The position numbers and the translations under genes are program-made. The notes beneath the pieces were generated by a model that did not search any database, was not told where the DNA came from, and was given only the letters and a program-made list of their open reading frames with translations. DNA of 64,000 bases, taken from Streptomyces bottropensis ATCC 25435 (GTDB lineage: Bacteria > Actinomycetota > Actinomycetes > Streptomycetales > Streptomycetaceae). The stretch covers positions 7,399,519 to 7,463,518 of the forward strand of contig NZ_KB911581.1 of assembly GCF_000383595.1 (NCBI RefSeq), read 5' to 3'. Shown here in pieces: positions 16,522 to 25,803 of this stretch (position 1 is its first letter; each line of letters opens with the position of its first letter).

Positions 16522-18450
16522 CTACCTGTCGACGACCGACAGCGGCAGCAGCTTCTTCCCCGTCGGTCCGATCTGGATGTCCAGGCCGAGCTGCGGACAC
16601 ACCCCACAGTCGAAGCACGGGGTCCAGCGGCAGTCCTCGACCTCGGTCTCGTCGAGGGCGTCCTGCCAGTCCTCCCAGAGCCAGTCCTTGTCGAGGCCGG
16701 AGTCCAGGTGGTCCCAGGGGAGGACCTCCTCGTAGGTGCGCTCACGGGTGGTGTACCAGTCGACGTCGACGCCGAAGGCCGGGAGGGTCTTGTCGGCGCA
16801 GGCCATCCAGCGGTCGTAGGAGAAGTGCTCGCGCCAGCCGTCGAAGCGGCCGCCTTCCTCGTAGACGGCACGGATGACGGCGCCGATGCGGCGGTCGCCG
16901 CGGGACAGCAGGCCCTCGACGATGCCGGGCTTGCCGTCGTGGTAGCGGAAGCCGATGGAGCGGCCGTACTTCTTGTCGCCGCGGATCTTGTCGCGGAGCT
17001 TTTCGAGACGGGCGTCCGTCCCCTCCGCGGAGAGCTGCGGAGCCCACTGGAACGGCGTGTGGGGCTTGGGGACGAATCCGCCGATCGACACGGTGCAGCG
17101 GATGTCGTTCTGGCCGGAGACCTTGCGGCCCTCGGCGATCACCTTCATCGCCATGTCGGCGATCTGGAGGACGTCCTCGTCCGTCTCCGTCGGCAGGCCG
17201 CACATGAAGTACAGCTTCACCTGACGCCAGCCGTTGCCGTACGCGGTGGAGACGGTCCGGATCAGGTCCTCCTCCGAGACCATCTTGTTGATGACCTTGC
17301 GCATGCGCTCGGAGCCGCCCTCGGGCGCGAAGGTGAGGCCGGAGCGACGGCCGTTGCGGGTCAGTTCGTTCGCCAGGTCGACGTTGAAGGCGTCCACGCG
17401 GGTCGAGGGGAGGGACAGACCGATCTTGTCCTCCTCGTACCGGTCCGCGAGGCCCTTGGCGATGTCGCCGATCTCGCTGTGGTCGGCGGAGGAGAGGGAG
17501 AGGAGGCCGACCTCCTCGAAGCCCGTCGCCTTGAGGCCCTTCTCGACCATCTCGCCGATGCCCGTGATGGAACGCTCACGGACCGGGCGGGTGATCATGC
17601 CCGCCTGGCAGAAGCGGCAGCCACGCGTGCAGCCGCGGAAGATCTCCACCGACATGCGCTCGTGGACCGTCTCGGCGAGCGGGACCAGGGGCTGCTTGGG
17701 GTAGGGCCACTCGTCCAGGTCCATGACGGTGTGCTTGGACACCCGCCACGGGACACCGGACTTGTTCGGTACGACGCGGCCGATGCGGCCGTCGGGGAGG
17801 TACTCCACGTCGTAGAACGCCGGGATGTACACCGATCCCGTCTTCGCGAGGCGGAAGAGGACCTCCTCGCGGCCACCGGGCCGGCCCTCCGCCTTCCAGG
17901 CGCGGATGATCTCGGTCATGTCGAGCACGGCCTGCTCGCCGTCGCCGATGATCGCCGCGTCGATGAAGTCGGCGACCGGCTCGGGGTTGAAGGCCGCGTG
18001 GCCGCCGGCCAGCACGATCGGGTCGTCGAGCGTGCGGTTCCTGGACTCCAGGGGGATCCCGGCCAGGTCCAGCGCGGTCAGCATGTTGGTGTAGCCCAGC
18101 TCCGTGGAGAAGGACAGACCGAACACGTCGAAGGCCTTCACCGGGCGGTGGCTGTCGACGGTGAACTGCGGGACGCCGTGCTCCCGCATCAGCGCCTCCA
18201 GGTCCGGCCAGACGCTGTACGTGCGCTCGGCCAGGACGCCCTCGCGCTCGTTCAGTACCTCGTAGAGGATCATGACGCCCTGGTTGGGCAGACCGACCTC
18301 GTACGCGTCCGGGTACATGAGCGCCCAGCGGACGTCGCTGGACTCCCAGGGCTTGACGGTGGAGTTGAGCTCACCGCCCACGTACTGGATCGGCTTCTGC
18401 ACATGCGGCAGCAGGGCCTCGAGCTGTGGGAAGACCGACTCGACAGACAT
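16522..18450 (-). CDS. B12-binding radical SAM protein, TIGR03960 family
   Basis: 642 residues. A B12-binding-like N-terminal domain (about 1-200) precedes the radical SAM core with the cluster motif C-x3-C-x2-C in EIFRGCTRGCRFCQAG, then LSLSSADHSEIGD and FAPEGGSERMRKV, and a Cys-rich end (CRWTPCFDCGVCPQLG). ATG 18450 (MSVESVF) with GAAGG upstream is preferred to the in-frame start at 18489. It belongs with the TIGR03936 protein at 10900; the pair is usually contiguous. Substrate unknown. Confidence 0.9.
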   Translation of the reverse strand: MSVESVFPQLEALLPHVQKPIQYVGGELNSTVKPWESSDVRWALMYPDAYEVGLPNQGVMILYEVLNEREGVLAERTYSVWPDLEALMREHGVPQFTVDSHRPVKAFDVFGLSFSTELGYTNMLTALDLAGIPLESRNRTLDDPIVLAGGHAAFNPEPVADFIDAAIIGDGEQAVLDMTEIIRAWKAEGRPGGREEVLFRLAKTGSVYIPAFYDVEYLPDGRIGRVVPNKSGVPWRVSKHTVMDLDEWPYPKQPLVPLAETVHERMSVEIFRGCTRGCRFCQAGMITRPVRERSITGIGEMVEKGLKATGFEEVGLLSLSSADHSEIGDIAKGLADRYEEDKIGLSLPSTRVDAFNVDLANELTRNGRRSGLTFAPEGGSERMRKVINKMVSEEDLIRTVSTAYGNGWRQVKLYFMCGLPTETDEDVLQIADMAMKVIAEGRKVSGQNDIRCTVSIGGFVPKPHTPFQWAPQLSAEGTDARLEKLRDKIRGDKKYGRSIGFRYHDGKPGIVEGLLSRGDRRIGAVIRAVYEEGGRFDGWREHFSYDRWMACADKTLPAFGVDVDWYTTRERTYEEVLPWDHLDSGLDKDWLWEDWQDALDETEVEDCRWTPCFDCGVCPQLGLDIQIGPTGKKLLPLSVVDR

Positions 18451-18565
18451 CGCGGGGGTTACCTTCGTGAGCGGACGGGGGGTGACCATCTAGCGTAACG
18501 CCCCCGGAGACACCCCTCGCACGCCCGTTTACCGCTGGACCGGCGGACGGCCGGAGCGCCCGACC

Positions 18566-20095
18566 TCAGAAGGGCATGTCCGCGCTGACCTTCGCCCACG
18601 TCTTCGGCAGCGCCTCCTCCGCCAGCTCCGCCCGCCGTTCCTCCCTGCCGTACAGCAGTCCGTACGTGAAGGCGCTCTCCCCCGGTGCCGCGTGGGCCTG
18701 GTGGGCGAGGTCGCGCAGGGCCTGGCGGGCCATCACGCTGTCCTGGTGGTCGCCGAGGAGGCTCTGCAGGGACTTCATGTCCTTGACGAGTGCCTTGGCC
18801 GGCTTGCCCAGCAAGGGGTGCGCCGCCTCGGCCGCGTACCGGGTGCGCTTGGTCTTCTTGCGGGCCTCGTGCATGGCGAGGTCGCGGTCCGCGCCGGACG
18901 GCTGTGCCAGGGCCTCCTCCACCAGGGCCGCCACCTTGGCGAAGTCCTTCCTGACCGCCTTGATGATCACTTTCTCGGGATCGCCCTCGGCGGCCGCGAG
19001 CAGCGGCGGGTCCGCGATCACGGCGTCGACGGACTCCAGCAGCTCCAGATACCGCTCTCCGTCCAGTGCCTCGATCAGTTCGCTCCGGGGGCCGGTACGA
19101 CCGTCCTTCCCCGACCAGGCGCGCAGCCGTGCGTGGACCGGGCCCGTCACCAGGCTCTCGGGGAGGTCGTCCAGCGCCTCGGTGAGCCGTTCCGTCAGAA
19201 CCTCGTGGTCTCGGTCGACGCCCAGCTCCCCCGCGAGCCACTTCAGCTCCTCGCCGATCGGGTCCGTGACGGTCCGGTCGAGCACCTTCCCGAACGACTT
19301 GAAGGTGCTGCGCAGTCGGCGGGTGGCGACCCGCATGCTGTGGACGGAGTCGAAGACGTCCCGGCGGACGGCGGGATCGAGCTCGACGATCGCGTCACGC
19401 TGGGCGCGAACGTAGGCGAGAACATGATCCCCGGGGGTGACGGGCTCGCCCGGAGCCGCCGCCCCAGCCTTCTTCCGGTTCTTCCTTCCGCCCTTCTTCG
19501 GTGCCGTCTCCTGCAGGGCCCTAGCCAGTTTCGAGGGCGAGTCCGAGGGCCGTACACCGGCCTTGCGCAGCTTCTTGTCGACCTTGTCGAGGAAGGCGGG
19601 GTCGCCGTCGTCGGCGAGTTCCACCTCGATCTCGGACCACTGGGCGGTCCGGCCGTCCTCGGTGAGCCGCTCGGCGACCACGGCGTCGACGCTGACCTCG
19701 GCGAGGAGGGCGCCGTTCGCGTCGAGGAGTTCACTGACGTCGCGTGTGGAGAGGAGGCGGACCAGCGGGACCAGTTCGGCTCCCCTGACCCGGGAGCGCA
19801 CGAGTCCCTTGAGTTCGTGCGGCAGCGTGTCGGACAGCGGGGCCCGGATCTCGTCCCGTACACCCGCCGAGACGGGGAGCTTCAGATGCCAGCCGGCGTC
19901 GCTGCCTCCCGTGCGGCGGCGCAGGGTGATGGAGGCGGCGGCCAGGCGTTCGTCGGGGGTGTCGTAGTAGACGGCGTCCAGCTCCGCCACACCCTTGTCT
20001 ATGACGGTCGCGACCCCGGCCACGCCGGTGAGATCAGGCAGGCCGCTCTCGTCGGACTCGTACTTCCGCTCGATTTCACGCTTGGTGTCCGCCAT
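18566..20095 (-). CDS. CYTH and CHAD domain protein
   Basis: 509 residues. The CYTH domain (about 1-200) opens with the signature REIERKYE and contains LDAVYYDTPDERL and ITLRRRTGG; this fold binds triphosphates. The CHAD domain (about 225-505) is helical with conserved basic and His residues (VHSMRVATRRLRSTFKSF, MHEARKKTKRTRYAAEA) that bind polyphosphate. Together they suggest an inorganic polyphosphate-binding or triphosphatase role. It lies downstream of rodA (90-base gap) on the same strand. ATG 20095 has a weak ribosome site. Confidence 0.9.
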   Translation of the reverse strand: MADTKREIERKYESDESGLPDLTGVAGVATVIDKGVAELDAVYYDTPDERLAAASITLRRRTGGSDAGWHLKLPVSAGVRDEIRAPLSDTLPHELKGLVRSRVRGAELVPLVRLLSTRDVSELLDANGALLAEVSVDAVVAERLTEDGRTAQWSEIEVELADDGDPAFLDKVDKKLRKAGVRPSDSPSKLARALQETAPKKGGRKNRKKAGAAAPGEPVTPGDHVLAYVRAQRDAIVELDPAVRRDVFDSVHSMRVATRRLRSTFKSFGKVLDRTVTDPIGEELKWLAGELGVDRDHEVLTERLTEALDDLPESLVTGPVHARLRAWSGKDGRTGPRSELIEALDGERYLELLESVDAVIADPPLLAAAEGDPEKVIIKAVRKDFAKVAALVEEALAQPSGADRDLAMHEARKKTKRTRYAAEAAHPLLGKPAKALVKDMKSLQSLLGDHQDSVMARQALRDLAHQAHAAPGESAFTYGLLYGREERRAELAEEALPKTWAKVSADMPF

Positions 20096-20184
20096 GAAAT
20101 GAATCTAGTCCTACTTCAGGCAAAGGGGCAGACCACCATGTTCCGACAGAGCGCGGAAGCCTGCCCCCGGAGGCGGCGCGGAGT

Positions 20185-21381
20185 CTAGGCGGACATCGGC
20201 CGCTCCACCCGGATGGACTGCAGCAGTCCCACCGCCACCCACACCGCGAACATCGACGATCCGCCGTACGACACGAAGGGCAGGGGCAGTCCCGCCACCG
20301 GCATGATGCCGAGGGTCATTCCGATGTTCTCGAAGGCCTGGAAGGCGAACCAGGCGATGATGCCGCCGGCGACGATCGTGCCGTACAGCTCGGTGGTCTC
20401 GCGGGCGATGCGGCACGCGCGCCACAGGACGACACCGAGCAGCAGGATGATCAGTCCGGCGCCCACGAACCCGAGTTCCTCCCCCGCCACGGTGAAGACG
20501 AAGTCGGTCTGCTGCTCGGGCACGAACTGTCCGGTGGTCTGCGAGCCCTTGAACAGGCCGGTGCCGAGCAGTCCGCCGGAGCCGATGGCGATACGGGCTT
20601 GGTTGGTGTTGTAGCCGACGCCCGCGGGATCGAGTTCGGGGTTGGCGAAGGCGGCGAAGCGGTTGATCTGGTACTCGTCGAGCACGCCGAGCTGCCAGAC
20701 GGCGATCGCGCCCATCGCGCCCGTGCCGATGAGGCCGAGGACCCACCGGTTGGACGCGCCGGAGGTGAGCAGGACGCCCAGCACGATGACCACCATGACC
20801 ATGACCGAGCCCAGGTCGGGCATCAGCAGGACGATCAGTATCGGCACGGCGGCGAGGCCGAGGGCCTGCACGACCGTGCGGTGGTCGGGGTGGGCCTTGT
20901 CGCCCGCGTCCACCCGGGCAGCCAGCAGCATCGCCATGCCCAGGATGATCGTGATCTTCACGAACTCGGAGGGCTGGAGCGAGAAGCCGCCGCCGATGAC
21001 GATCCACGCGTGGGCGCCGTTGATCGTCGCGCCCAGCGGTGTCAGCACCAGCAGGATCAACAGGACCGAGATGCCGTACAGGATCGGTACGGCCGTGCGC
21101 AGGGTGCGGTGTCCCAGCCAGACCGTGCCGATCATCAGGGCGAAGCCGATGCCGGTGTTGAGCAGGTGCCGGAGGAGGAAGTAGTACGGGTCGCCCTGGT
21201 TGAGTTCGGTGCGGTTGCGGGTGGCCGAGTAGACGAGGGCGGCGCCGATCAGGGAGAGCGCGATGGCCGAGAACAGTATCGGCCAGTCGAGCCGGCGGGC
21301 GAGCGAGTCACGGGCGAACAGCCGGGTCCAGCCGGAGCGTTCGGGCCCGTACCCGGAGACGGAGAAACTGTTGCCGGTCAT
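20185..21381 (-). CDS. rodA: RodA/FtsW-family peptidoglycan polymerase (Sfr)
   Basis: 398-residue SEDS membrane protein with about ten hydrophobic helices, including the family region LLMPDLGSVMVMVVIVLGVLL and the C-terminal SYGGSSM. It polymerises glycan strands with its partner transpeptidase PBP2. ATG 21381 overlaps the pbp2 stop as ATGA and has GGAGGAC upstream, so the two are translationally coupled; the longer in-frame start at 21450 is rejected. In S. coelicolor the equivalent gene (sfr) acts with MreBCD in spore wall synthesis. Confidence 0.93.
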   Translation of the reverse strand: MTGNSFSVSGYGPERSGWTRLFARDSLARRLDWPILFSAIALSLIGAALVYSATRNRTELNQGDPYYFLLRHLLNTGIGFALMIGTVWLGHRTLRTAVPILYGISVLLILLVLTPLGATINGAHAWIVIGGGFSLQPSEFVKITIILGMAMLLAARVDAGDKAHPDHRTVVQALGLAAVPILIVLLMPDLGSVMVMVVIVLGVLLTSGASNRWVLGLIGTGAMGAIAVWQLGVLDEYQINRFAAFANPELDPAGVGYNTNQARIAIGSGGLLGTGLFKGSQTTGQFVPEQQTDFVFTVAGEELGFVGAGLIILLLGVVLWRACRIARETTELYGTIVAGGIIAWFAFQAFENIGMTLGIMPVAGLPLPFVSYGGSSMFAVWVAVGLLQSIRVERPMSA

Positions 21382-23753
21382 ACGGACGTCCTCCGCGTGA
21401 GCGCTCCGCCGGGGGTGCCGAGATACGCCGTCGTCGATCGGCTTCGACATCGCCGTGGCCGGTCGCGCGGTTCCCCGCGCCCCTTCGGGGCGGCCCCGCA
21501 GCCGGTACGCCGTCGCGCCGCCCGGTTGCCGCTGCCACCGCGCGTGCTGACGATCGCCGGCGGGCCGTCGAAGGACACCGGCTGGGCGAGCGGCCCGGCG
21601 GCGACGGTCTGGGCGCCGTCCTCGGCGGCGTCCTTCTCGGTCTTCTTCGGCGGGTAGGTGCCGATCTTCGGGCTGTCGATGGAGCCGTCGGACTCGATCT
21701 TCGGCAGGCCCTTCTGCGGGGTGGGCAGCAGCGCCTTCCTCTTGTCGATCTCGCCGTCCTCGGAGACGCCGTACAGCGCGTTGTACAGCTTGCGCACGGC
21801 GGGGGCCGAGGCGCCGGAGCCCGTACCACCCTGGGAGATCGTCATGACGATCGAGTAGTCCTTGGTGTAGGTGGCGAACCAGGACGTCGTCTGCTTGCCA
21901 TAGACCTCGGCCGTACCCGTCTTGGCGTGCATGGGGATCTTGTCCTGCGGCCAGCCCTGGAAGCGCCAGGCGGCCGTACCGCGGGTCGCGACTCCTTCGA
22001 GGGCTTCGTCTATCTCGTCGTGGGTCTTCTTCGTCATCGGCAGCTTGCCGTGCGACTTGGGGGCGATCTCCTGCACACGCTTGCCGTCGGCGCTGATGAC
22101 GGCCTTGCCGACGGTGGGGTCGTAGAGGGTGCCGCCGTTGGCGATGGCCGCGTAGATGGTGGCCATCTGGATGGGGGTGACGAGGGTGTCGCCCTGGCCG
22201 ATGGAGTAGTTGACGGAGTCACCGGCGCGCATGCGGTTGCCTTCGAGGCAGTTCTCGTACGCGATCTGCTCGGCGTACGAGCCGCCCTTCTTGCCGTACT
22301 TGCACCAGGCGTCCTTGTTGGCCTTCCAGTAGTCCAGCTTCCACTTGCGGTCCGGGATGCGGCCGGTGACCTCGTTGGGCAGGTCGATGCCGGTCTCGGC
22401 GCCGAGGCCGAACTGGTGGGCGGTCTTGTAGAACCAGTTGTTGGCGCCCTTCTTGGGCTTGATGCCTCCGTCGCGCTTCCACTCCTCGTGGGCGAGGCGG
22501 TAGAAGACGGTGTCGCAGGACACCTCAAGCGCCTTGCCGAGGCTGATTCCGCCGTGGCTCTGGGACTCGAAGTTCTTGAAGACCTGGCCGCCGATCGAGT
22601 ACGAACTGGAGCATTCGTAGGGGCCGTTGAAGGAGTAGCCGGCGTTGACCGCGGCGGCGGTCGGGACCACCTTGAAGATGGAGCCGGGGGCCGACTGGCC
22701 CTGGATCGCACGGTTCAGCAGCGGGTAGTTGGACTTCTTGCCGGTGAGTCTGGCGTAGTCCTTGGCGGAGATGCCGCCGACCCAGGCGTTCGGGTCGTAG
22801 TCCGGGTTGGAGGCCATGGCGACGACGCGGCCGGTCTTGGCCTCCATCACGACGACGGCACCGGAGTCGGCCTTGTAGTTCGTCCCGGTGTTGCGGTCGT
22901 TCTGCTTGCGGGCTTCCTTCATCGCCTCGTTGAGTTCGTACTCGGCGATGCGCTGCACGCGGGCGTCGACGCTGGTGACCAGGTTGGAGCCCGGCTGGGC
23001 GGGGTCGGCCTCGGCCTCCCCGATGACGCGGCCGAGGTTGTCGACCTCGTAGCGGGTGACGCCGGCCTTGCCGCGCAGCTCCTTGTCGTACTGCCGCTCC
23101 AGGCCGGAGCGGCCGACCTGGTCGGAGCGAAGATACGGCGAGTCGGTGTCCTGGGCCTTGGTGATCTCCTCGTCGGTGACCGGGGAGAGATAGCCGAGGA
23201 CCTGCGAGGCCTTGGAGCCGCCGGGGCTGGCGTACCGGCGGACGGCCTGGGGCTCGGCGGTGATGCCGGGGAAGTCCTCGGAGCGCTCGCGGATCTGCAG
23301 GGCCTGCTTGGCGGTGGCCTCGTCGGTGATGGGGATGGGCTGGTAGGGCGAGCCGTTCCAGCAGGGCTGGGGGGTCTTGGAGTCGCAGAGGCGGACCTTG
23401 TCCATGACGTCCTGGGGCTTCATGTCCAGGACACCGGCGAGCTTGGTGAGGACGGCCTTGCCGTCGTCGTCCATCTTCAGCAGGTCGGTGCGGGAGGCGG
23501 AGACGACCAGCCGGGTCTCGTTGTCGGCGATGGGCACTCCGCGGGCGTCCAGGATCGAGCCGCGCACGGCGGGCTGGACGACCTGCTGGACGTGGTTGCC
23601 GGAGGCCTCCTTGGCGTAGGCGTCGCCTTCACGGATCTGGAGATACCAGAGGCGGCCGCCGAGGGTGCCGAGGAGGGAGAAGACGAGGATCTGGATGATG
23701 ACGAGCCGGATCTGGACCCGTGGGGTCCGCCCGGTCTCCGGGATGTTGGTCAC
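21378..23753 (-). CDS. mrdA: Penicillin-binding protein 2 (class B transpeptidase)
   Basis: 791 residues: one N-terminal membrane helix (about 17-37), a dimerisation/pedestal domain, and a transpeptidase domain with active-site S358-I-F-K, S412-C-D and K611-T-G. It cross-links peptidoglycan with RodA. GTG 23753 has GGGAGG upstream. The last 50 residues (from about 741: rich in Arg/Gly/Cys, RAARRRTGCGAAPKGRG) are unlike the rest and coincide with a dispersed intergenic repeat (21457-21484); the ancestral stop has apparently been lost or displaced. It overlaps rodA by four bases. Confidence 0.95.
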   Translation of the reverse strand: MTNIPETGRTPRVQIRLVIIQILVFSLLGTLGGRLWYLQIREGDAYAKEASGNHVQQVVQPAVRGSILDARGVPIADNETRLVVSASRTDLLKMDDDGKAVLTKLAGVLDMKPQDVMDKVRLCDSKTPQPCWNGSPYQPIPITDEATAKQALQIRERSEDFPGITAEPQAVRRYASPGGSKASQVLGYLSPVTDEEITKAQDTDSPYLRSDQVGRSGLERQYDKELRGKAGVTRYEVDNLGRVIGEAEADPAQPGSNLVTSVDARVQRIAEYELNEAMKEARKQNDRNTGTNYKADSGAVVVMEAKTGRVVAMASNPDYDPNAWVGGISAKDYARLTGKKSNYPLLNRAIQGQSAPGSIFKVVPTAAAVNAGYSFNGPYECSSSYSIGGQVFKNFESQSHGGISLGKALEVSCDTVFYRLAHEEWKRDGGIKPKKGANNWFYKTAHQFGLGAETGIDLPNEVTGRIPDRKWKLDYWKANKDAWCKYGKKGGSYAEQIAYENCLEGNRMRAGDSVNYSIGQGDTLVTPIQMATIYAAIANGGTLYDPTVGKAVISADGKRVQEIAPKSHGKLPMTKKTHDEIDEALEGVATRGTAAWRFQGWPQDKIPMHAKTGTAEVYGKQTTSWFATYTKDYSIVMTISQGGTGSGASAPAVRKLYNALYGVSEDGEIDKRKALLPTPQKGLPKIESDGSIDSPKIGTYPPKKTEKDAAEDGAQTVAAGPLAQPVSFDGPPAIVSTRGGSGNRAARRRTGCGAAPKGRGEPRDRPRRCRSRSTTAYLGTPGGALTRRTSV
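21457..21484 (+). repeat. Dispersed repeat copy inside the pbp2 3' end
   Basis: Contains GCGCGGTTCCCCGCGCCCCT, the core of a repeat also found at 29704, 37144/37232, 42127 and 45761, but here translated as part of pbp2. Confidence 0.8.
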
Positions 23754-23769
23754 TGCCTGCCTCCCCCTC

Positions 23770-23979
23770 TCAGCGCGTGGACAGGTGGTGCGCGAACGGA
23801 TGCTGCGCGTACGGACGCCGCTCGTACGGATGCTGCTCGTACGGATGCCGCTCGTACGGATGCTGCTCGTACGGATGCTGCTCGTACGGGTGGTGCGCGT
23901 GGTGCCGGTACATGGGGTACACCGCTCGGCGGTGATCGGTTCCCTCGTCCGTCCCGGGTGCCGGGTGCCCTGCCCTCAC
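23770..23979 (-). CDS. Possible 69-residue HPYE-repeat peptide between mreD and pbp2
   Basis: The frame opens with GTG 23979, which overlaps the mreD stop as GTGA, and closes 16 bases before pbp2. The product begins MRAGHPAPGTDEG and then carries about six HPYE[QR] or HPYAQ/HPFAH pentads rich in His, Tyr and Arg; there is no signal peptide or membrane segment. It lies exactly within the mre operon and in coupled position. The repeat alone could create an accidental frame, so its reality is unproven. Confidence 0.45.
   Translation of the reverse strand: MRAGHPAPGTDEGTDHRRAVYPMYRHHAHHPYEQHPYEQHPYERHPYEQHPYERRPYAQHPFAHHLSTR
23793..23897 (-). repeat. 15-bp tandem repeat
   Basis: Seven consecutive 15-bp units of the type CGTACGGATGCTGCT, the central five almost identical, coding the HPYE[QR] pentads on the minus strand. 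Confidence 0.9.
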
Positions 23980-24647
23980 AGCCGCTTGACCCCCTTGATG
24001 CGCCCCGCCCTGGCCGCCCTTGAGCGCGCGGCCTTCATCCGCAGTCCTCCGCGCTGGCTGCCGATACGCAGCCCGGTGCCGGAGGAGAGCCAGCCGGAGG
24101 CGACGTCGGAGGTCTTGCCGCCGCCGCCCGTCTCGGCGAGCGGGTCGTTGTCGGCGCGGCGGGCGAGCGCCATGACGCCGGGTACGACGAAGGGTGCGAG
24201 CAGCAGGTCGTAGAGCGCGGCGGTGAACAGCAGGCTGGACAGCCCGACATGGCGGGCCGCGTCGTCGCCGACGAGGGCGCCGACTCCGGCGTACAGCAGG
24301 GTCGCGCCGAGCGCGGCGACGACGACCACGGCCATGGGGCCGGTCGCCGACTTCAGACGGCCCGTCTCGGGCTTCGCCAGGCCGGCGAGGTAGCCGATGA
24401 CGCAGAGGACGAGGGCGTACCGCCCGGCCGCGTGGTCGGCGGGTGGCGCGAGGTCGGACAGCAGCCCGGCGCCGAAGCCGATGAGGGCGCCGCCGACATG
24501 GCCGTAGACCAGGGCGAGGCCGAGGACGGTGAGGAGCACCAGGTCCGGTACGGCGCCCGGGAGATGGAGTCTGGCGAGGACGCTCACCTGGATCACCAGG
24601 GCGACGATCACCAGGGTGGTGGAGAGCAGCATCCGGTTGAAGCGCAT
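23976..24647 (-). CDS. mreD: Rod shape-determining membrane protein MreD
   Basis: 223 residues with five to six hydrophobic helices in the first 165 residues (LLTVLGLALVYGHVGGALIGFGAGLLSDL) and a basic C-terminal tail (MKAARSRAARAGRIKGVKRL). It links the cytoplasmic MreB filament to the wall synthases. ATG 24647 has TAGGAG upstream and is 28 bases from mreC. Confidence 0.9.
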   Translation of the reverse strand: MRFNRMLLSTTLVIVALVIQVSVLARLHLPGAVPDLVLLTVLGLALVYGHVGGALIGFGAGLLSDLAPPADHAAGRYALVLCVIGYLAGLAKPETGRLKSATGPMAVVVVAALGATLLYAGVGALVGDDAARHVGLSSLLFTAALYDLLLAPFVVPGVMALARRADNDPLAETGGGGKTSDVASGWLSSGTGLRIGSQRGGLRMKAARSRAARAGRIKGVKRL

Positions 24648-24675
24648 CAGGGGGTCAGCTCCTACTGTCCTACGT

Positions 24676-25653
24676 CTACTGCTCTTGCGGCTGTCCGTCG
24701 GCGCCTTCGGCGAGGTCGTCCGCGCCCGGGGTGACCGTCACCGTCACGGTCGGGGTGGGCGTGGCCTTCGGCCTGTTCGGCAGGACGGTGTCGCGCGGGT
24801 CCTTGCGGGGCGGCTGGACGACGACGCCGACGATGTCGAGCCGGGTGAAGGAGACGAACGGCTTGACGTAGATCGTGCGGGTGAGGTCGCCGCCGGAGGG
24901 GTCGACGCGGGAGACGAGGCCGACCGGGACGCCCGGCACGAACGGCTTGTCGGCCTGGGAGCCGAAGGTGACGAGGCGGTCGCCCGCCTTCACCTTGGCC
25001 TTGCCGTTGAGGAGTTCGACGCGCAGCGGACGGTCACCCTGGCCGGAGGCGAAACCGAGTTCGTCGGTGGACTCCATACGGGTGCCAACGGTGAAGTCGG
25101 GGTCGTTGGCCAGGAGCACGGTGGCGGTGTTCGGTCCGACGGTGGTGACGCGGCCGACGAGCCCGTCGCCGTTGAGGACGGTCATGTCGCGGGTGATGCC
25201 GTCGTCGCTGCCGATGTCGATGGTGACGGTCCAGGAGAAGCCCTGGGCCGCTCCTATGGCGATGACCTCGGCGCCCTTGATGCCGTACCGGCCGTTCGCC
25301 GCGGTCCTGAGGATCTTGTCGAGCTGCTTGCTCCGGCTGCGGTTGCGGTCGTCGCTGCCGAGGGACGCCTTCAGTTCGGCGTTCTCCTTCTCCAGCGCGG
25401 CGAGGCGGTCGTGGCGGGAACCGGAGTCACGGACGGCGCTTATGGCGTTGCCGATGGGGTCGACGGCGGTCGACACACCGTCCTCGATCGGGCCGAAGAC
25501 GGTGGCGGCTCCACGTCGGGCACCGTCGACCGGTGAGTCCTCCCCGCCGCGGATGTCGACCGTGATCAGCGCGAACGCGACGGCGATCAGCAGCACCAGG
25601 AGCAGCCGGCTCTCTCGTGTGTCCCTCACGTGCGGCGGCCGTGCCTTCCTCAT
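24676..25653 (-). CDS. mreC: Rod shape-determining protein MreC
   Basis: 325 residues: one membrane helix (LLLVLLIAVAFALITV), a coiled coil (DRLAALEKENAELKASLG), then the beta-rich MreC domain facing the wall, and a Pro/Thr-rich tail (TPTPTVTVTVT). It scaffolds PBP2-RodA. The start is uncertain: ATG 25653, or an internal GTG eight codons later (VRDTRESRLL) which matches homologues better. It follows mreB after about 150 bases without an evident terminator. Confidence 0.93.
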   Translation of the reverse strand: MRKARPPHVRDTRESRLLLVLLIAVAFALITVDIRGGEDSPVDGARRGAATVFGPIEDGVSTAVDPIGNAISAVRDSGSRHDRLAALEKENAELKASLGSDDRNRSRSKQLDKILRTAANGRYGIKGAEVIAIGAAQGFSWTVTIDIGSDDGITRDMTVLNGDGLVGRVTTVGPNTATVLLANDPDFTVGTRMESTDELGFASGQGDRPLRVELLNGKAKVKAGDRLVTFGSQADKPFVPGVPVGLVSRVDPSGGDLTRTIYVKPFVSFTRLDIVGVVVQPPRKDPRDTVLPNRPKATPTPTVTVTVTPGADDLAEGADGQPQEQ

Positions 25654-25803
25654 AGGAATTCGACAGGAATGGGGGAATTCGGGTAGCCCCTGGGAATCCC
25701 GAGACGGGAACGACAGGGGCGCTTTGTCGGAGCTTATGCCTCGATATCAACGATCCGCCGCACAAGAAGAGAACGTCCCGTACGGCGGAATCGAAGTGTT
25801 ACT

